DNA from: Comamonadaceae bacterium
GTDB lineage: Bacteria; Pseudomonadota; Gammaproteobacteria; Burkholderiales; Burkholderiaceae_C
Assembly: GCA_947454585.1 (NCBI GenBank)
Contig: CANGML010000080.1
Span: forward strand, 1 to 7,251
Reading direction: 5' to 3'
Length of the DNA: 7,251 nucleotides
Shown here: positions 6,371-7,251 of the stretch, piece after piece
How positions within the stretch are numbered: the first letter of the stretch is position 1
How the letters are laid out: each line of letters begins with the position of its first letter
Notes under the pieces: generated by a model
What the model was told of the DNA's origin: nothing
Databases searched by the model: none
Seen by the model: the letters and a program-made list of their open reading frames with translations, nothing else
Made by a program: the position numbers and the translations under genes

Positions 6371-6790
6371 ATGGACGACATTGACCAAAAACTCATCGGC
6401 TTGCTAAGACAAGATGCCCGGATGAGCATCGCTGACTTGGCTCACAAGTTGAAGGTGTCGCGCGGCACCATCAACAATCGCTTGCGAAAACTGGAAGACT
6501 CACAGGTGATCGTGGGCTACACCATCAGGCTAAGACCCGACACTGAACCTGAAACCATTAAGGCGTGGATGGGCGTTTTGGTGGAAGGCAACACCACGCG
6601 TCAGGTCATCGCCAGTTTGCTGGGAGAGCCCAGCGTCTGCGCGCTTCACGATACCAATGGCCGCTGGGACCTCCTAGCGGAAATAGAAGCCCCCTCCATG
6701 AAGGCCTTATCTAACGCGCTAGAAAGAATCCGTTTGATCAGCGGTATTAGATCGACAGAAACAAACATCCACCTAGCGTCTTACCGCTAG
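6371..6790 (+). CDS. Lrp/AsnC-family transcriptional regulator
   Basis: Compact regulator of 139 residues, shorter than typical Lrp (about 150-165), mainly because it starts directly at DDIDQKLIGLLRQDAR with no N-terminal extension. The winged helix-turn-helix spans about residues 4-52, with MSIADLAHKLKVSRGTINNR as its recognisable core. The RAM effector and oligomerisation domain runs from about 64 to 135 and includes the glycine-containing GRWDLLAEIEA (97-107), the region that binds amino acids in the family. It is divergent from ocd across a 152-bp region that holds a large dyad. Linkage of Lrp-type regulators with ornithine or arginine catabolic genes is common in proteobacteria, so ornithine or arginine sensing and control of ocd are likely but inferred. 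The ATG at 6371 is the only upstream option, as an in-frame TGA precedes it. It ends 9 nt from the convergent hydantoinase gene. Confidence 0.93.
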   Translation: MDDIDQKLIGLLRQDARMSIADLAHKLKVSRGTINNRLRKLEDSQVIVGYTIRLRPDTEPETIKAWMGVLVEGNTTRQVIASLLGEPSVCALHDTNGRWDLLAEIEAPSMKALSNALERIRLISGIRSTETNIHLASYR

Positions 6791-6791
6791 G
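6772..6791. terminator. Hairpin over the lrp stop codon, possible weak terminator
   Basis: CCTAGCG (6772-6778) pairs perfectly with CGCTAGG (6785-6791) around a 6-nt loop; the TAG stop of lrp lies in the right arm. Neither side has a clean U-run: plus continues GGGATCTTTCACTTT and minus continues TGGATGTTTGTTTC. It sits at the junction of two convergent genes, which suggests a weak or bidirectional terminator, or an RNA 3'-end stabiliser. Confidence 0.4.
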
Positions 6792-6799
6792 GGGATCTT

Positions 6800-7251
6800 T
6801 CACTTTGCGACTTCAGCGCCGTACCCACCGCCACCAGGCGTGTGAATTTCAAATACATCGCCTGGGGCCATTTCCACTTGGCCAATGTGCTTCAGCACCT
6901 CTACGCGGCCATCGGCACGCTGCACTTGGTTGATGCCTGGTGCACCTGCTTTGCCACCGGCCATGCCAAAAGCTGGATGAACGCGGCCATTGGACAAAAT
7001 GCTGGCTGTCATCGGCTCCAAGAAGCGAATGCGACGCACACCGCCCATGCCGCCATGCCATTTACCTTGCCCGCCCGAGCCTTCGCGCATGGCATAACTT
7101 TCCAAGCGAACAGGGAATCTGAATTCTAAAATTTCAGGATCGGTCAGGCGTGAATTGGTCATGTGCGTCTGGACCACCGAGGTACCGTTGAAGCCCGATG
7201 TGATTTGACCTGCCTCGTCCACCATCACACCGGCACCACTGCCGCCCGAAA
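6800..7251 (-). CDS. Hydantoinase B / 5-oxoprolinase family protein, C-terminal part (cut by window edge)
   Basis: The last 149 complete codons are present; the frame remains open to the window edge, so the start lies outside. Family landmarks are GTSVVQTHMTNSRLTDPE, FPVRLESYAMREGSGGQG, GGMGGVRRIRF, GGKAGAPG and the C-terminal HTPGGGGYG, all in the order expected for HyuB. In the family, HyuB works with HyuA, or is fused to it, in ATP-dependent opening of hydantoin, N-methylhydantoin or 5-oxoproline rings. Residual sequence cannot tell a separate HyuB from a fused 5-oxoprolinase, nor the substrate; acetone carboxylase subunits are more distant relatives. It converges on lrp with a 9-nt gap. 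A GTG-ATG pair near 7228-7223 lies mid-domain and is not the real start. Confidence 0.92.
   Translation of the reverse strand, partial: SGGSGAGVMVDEAGQITSGFNGTSVVQTHMTNSRLTDPEILEFRFPVRLESYAMREGSGGQGKWHGGMGGVRRIRFLEPMTASILSNGRVHPAFGMAGGKAGAPGINQVQRADGRVEVLKHIGQVEMAPGDVFEIHTPGGGGYGAEVAK

Noticed and set aside
1..7251. Mobile element, CRISPR, tRNA or defence system
   Set aside because: No transposase or integrase frame, terminal repeats, spaced direct repeats, cloverleaf or toxin-antitoxin pair could be seen; the window is filled by metabolic and regulatory genes of known families.

Overview
The window reads as chromosomal DNA from a betaproteobacterium, most likely Burkholderiales and Comamonadaceae-like. 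This is inferred from a TctC/Bug-type solute receptor beside catabolic hydrolases, a LysR regulator divergent from the catabolic operon, moderate GC and dense packing. The taxonomic call is judged from protein style only. I see no RNA gene, transposon, CRISPR array or phage feature.

Layout. (1) 17-346, plus strand: a small secreted helix-hairpin-helix (ComEA-like) DNA-binding protein, closed by a strong intrinsic terminator at 399-430. (2) 429-4029, minus strand: a three-gene operon, read right to left. It encodes a periplasmic tripartite tricarboxylate transporter (TTT) receptor, an M20D amidohydrolase that overlaps it by ATGA, and an amidase-signature hydrolase 8 nt further on. (3) 4179-5090, plus strand: a LysR regulator divergent from that operon. 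The 149-bp gap holds a TATAAT box and a perfect 21-bp dyad. (4) 5100-6218, minus strand: ornithine cyclodeaminase (ocd), with every catalytic residue I can place conserved. (5) 6371-6790, plus strand: a compact Lrp/AsnC regulator divergent from ocd. Their shared 152-bp region carries a 32-bp dyad with 12-bp perfect arms. (6) 6800-7251, minus strand: the C-terminal end of a hydantoinase B/oxoprolinase protein, cut by the window edge.

Working model. The region looks like a scavenging locus for nitrogen-containing organic acids. The receptor would deliver a carboxylated solute, the M20D enzyme and the amidase would cleave amide bonds, and Ocd would turn ornithine into proline plus ammonia. HyuB belongs to a family that opens hydantoin or 5-oxoproline rings. 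LysR probably controls the transport/hydrolase operon and Lrp probably controls ocd. The substrate cannot be read from the sequence, and the TctA/TctB membrane partners are not in the window. All individual families are known; the less ordinary parts are the two operator-like dyads and the pairing of two unrelated amide hydrolases in one operon.
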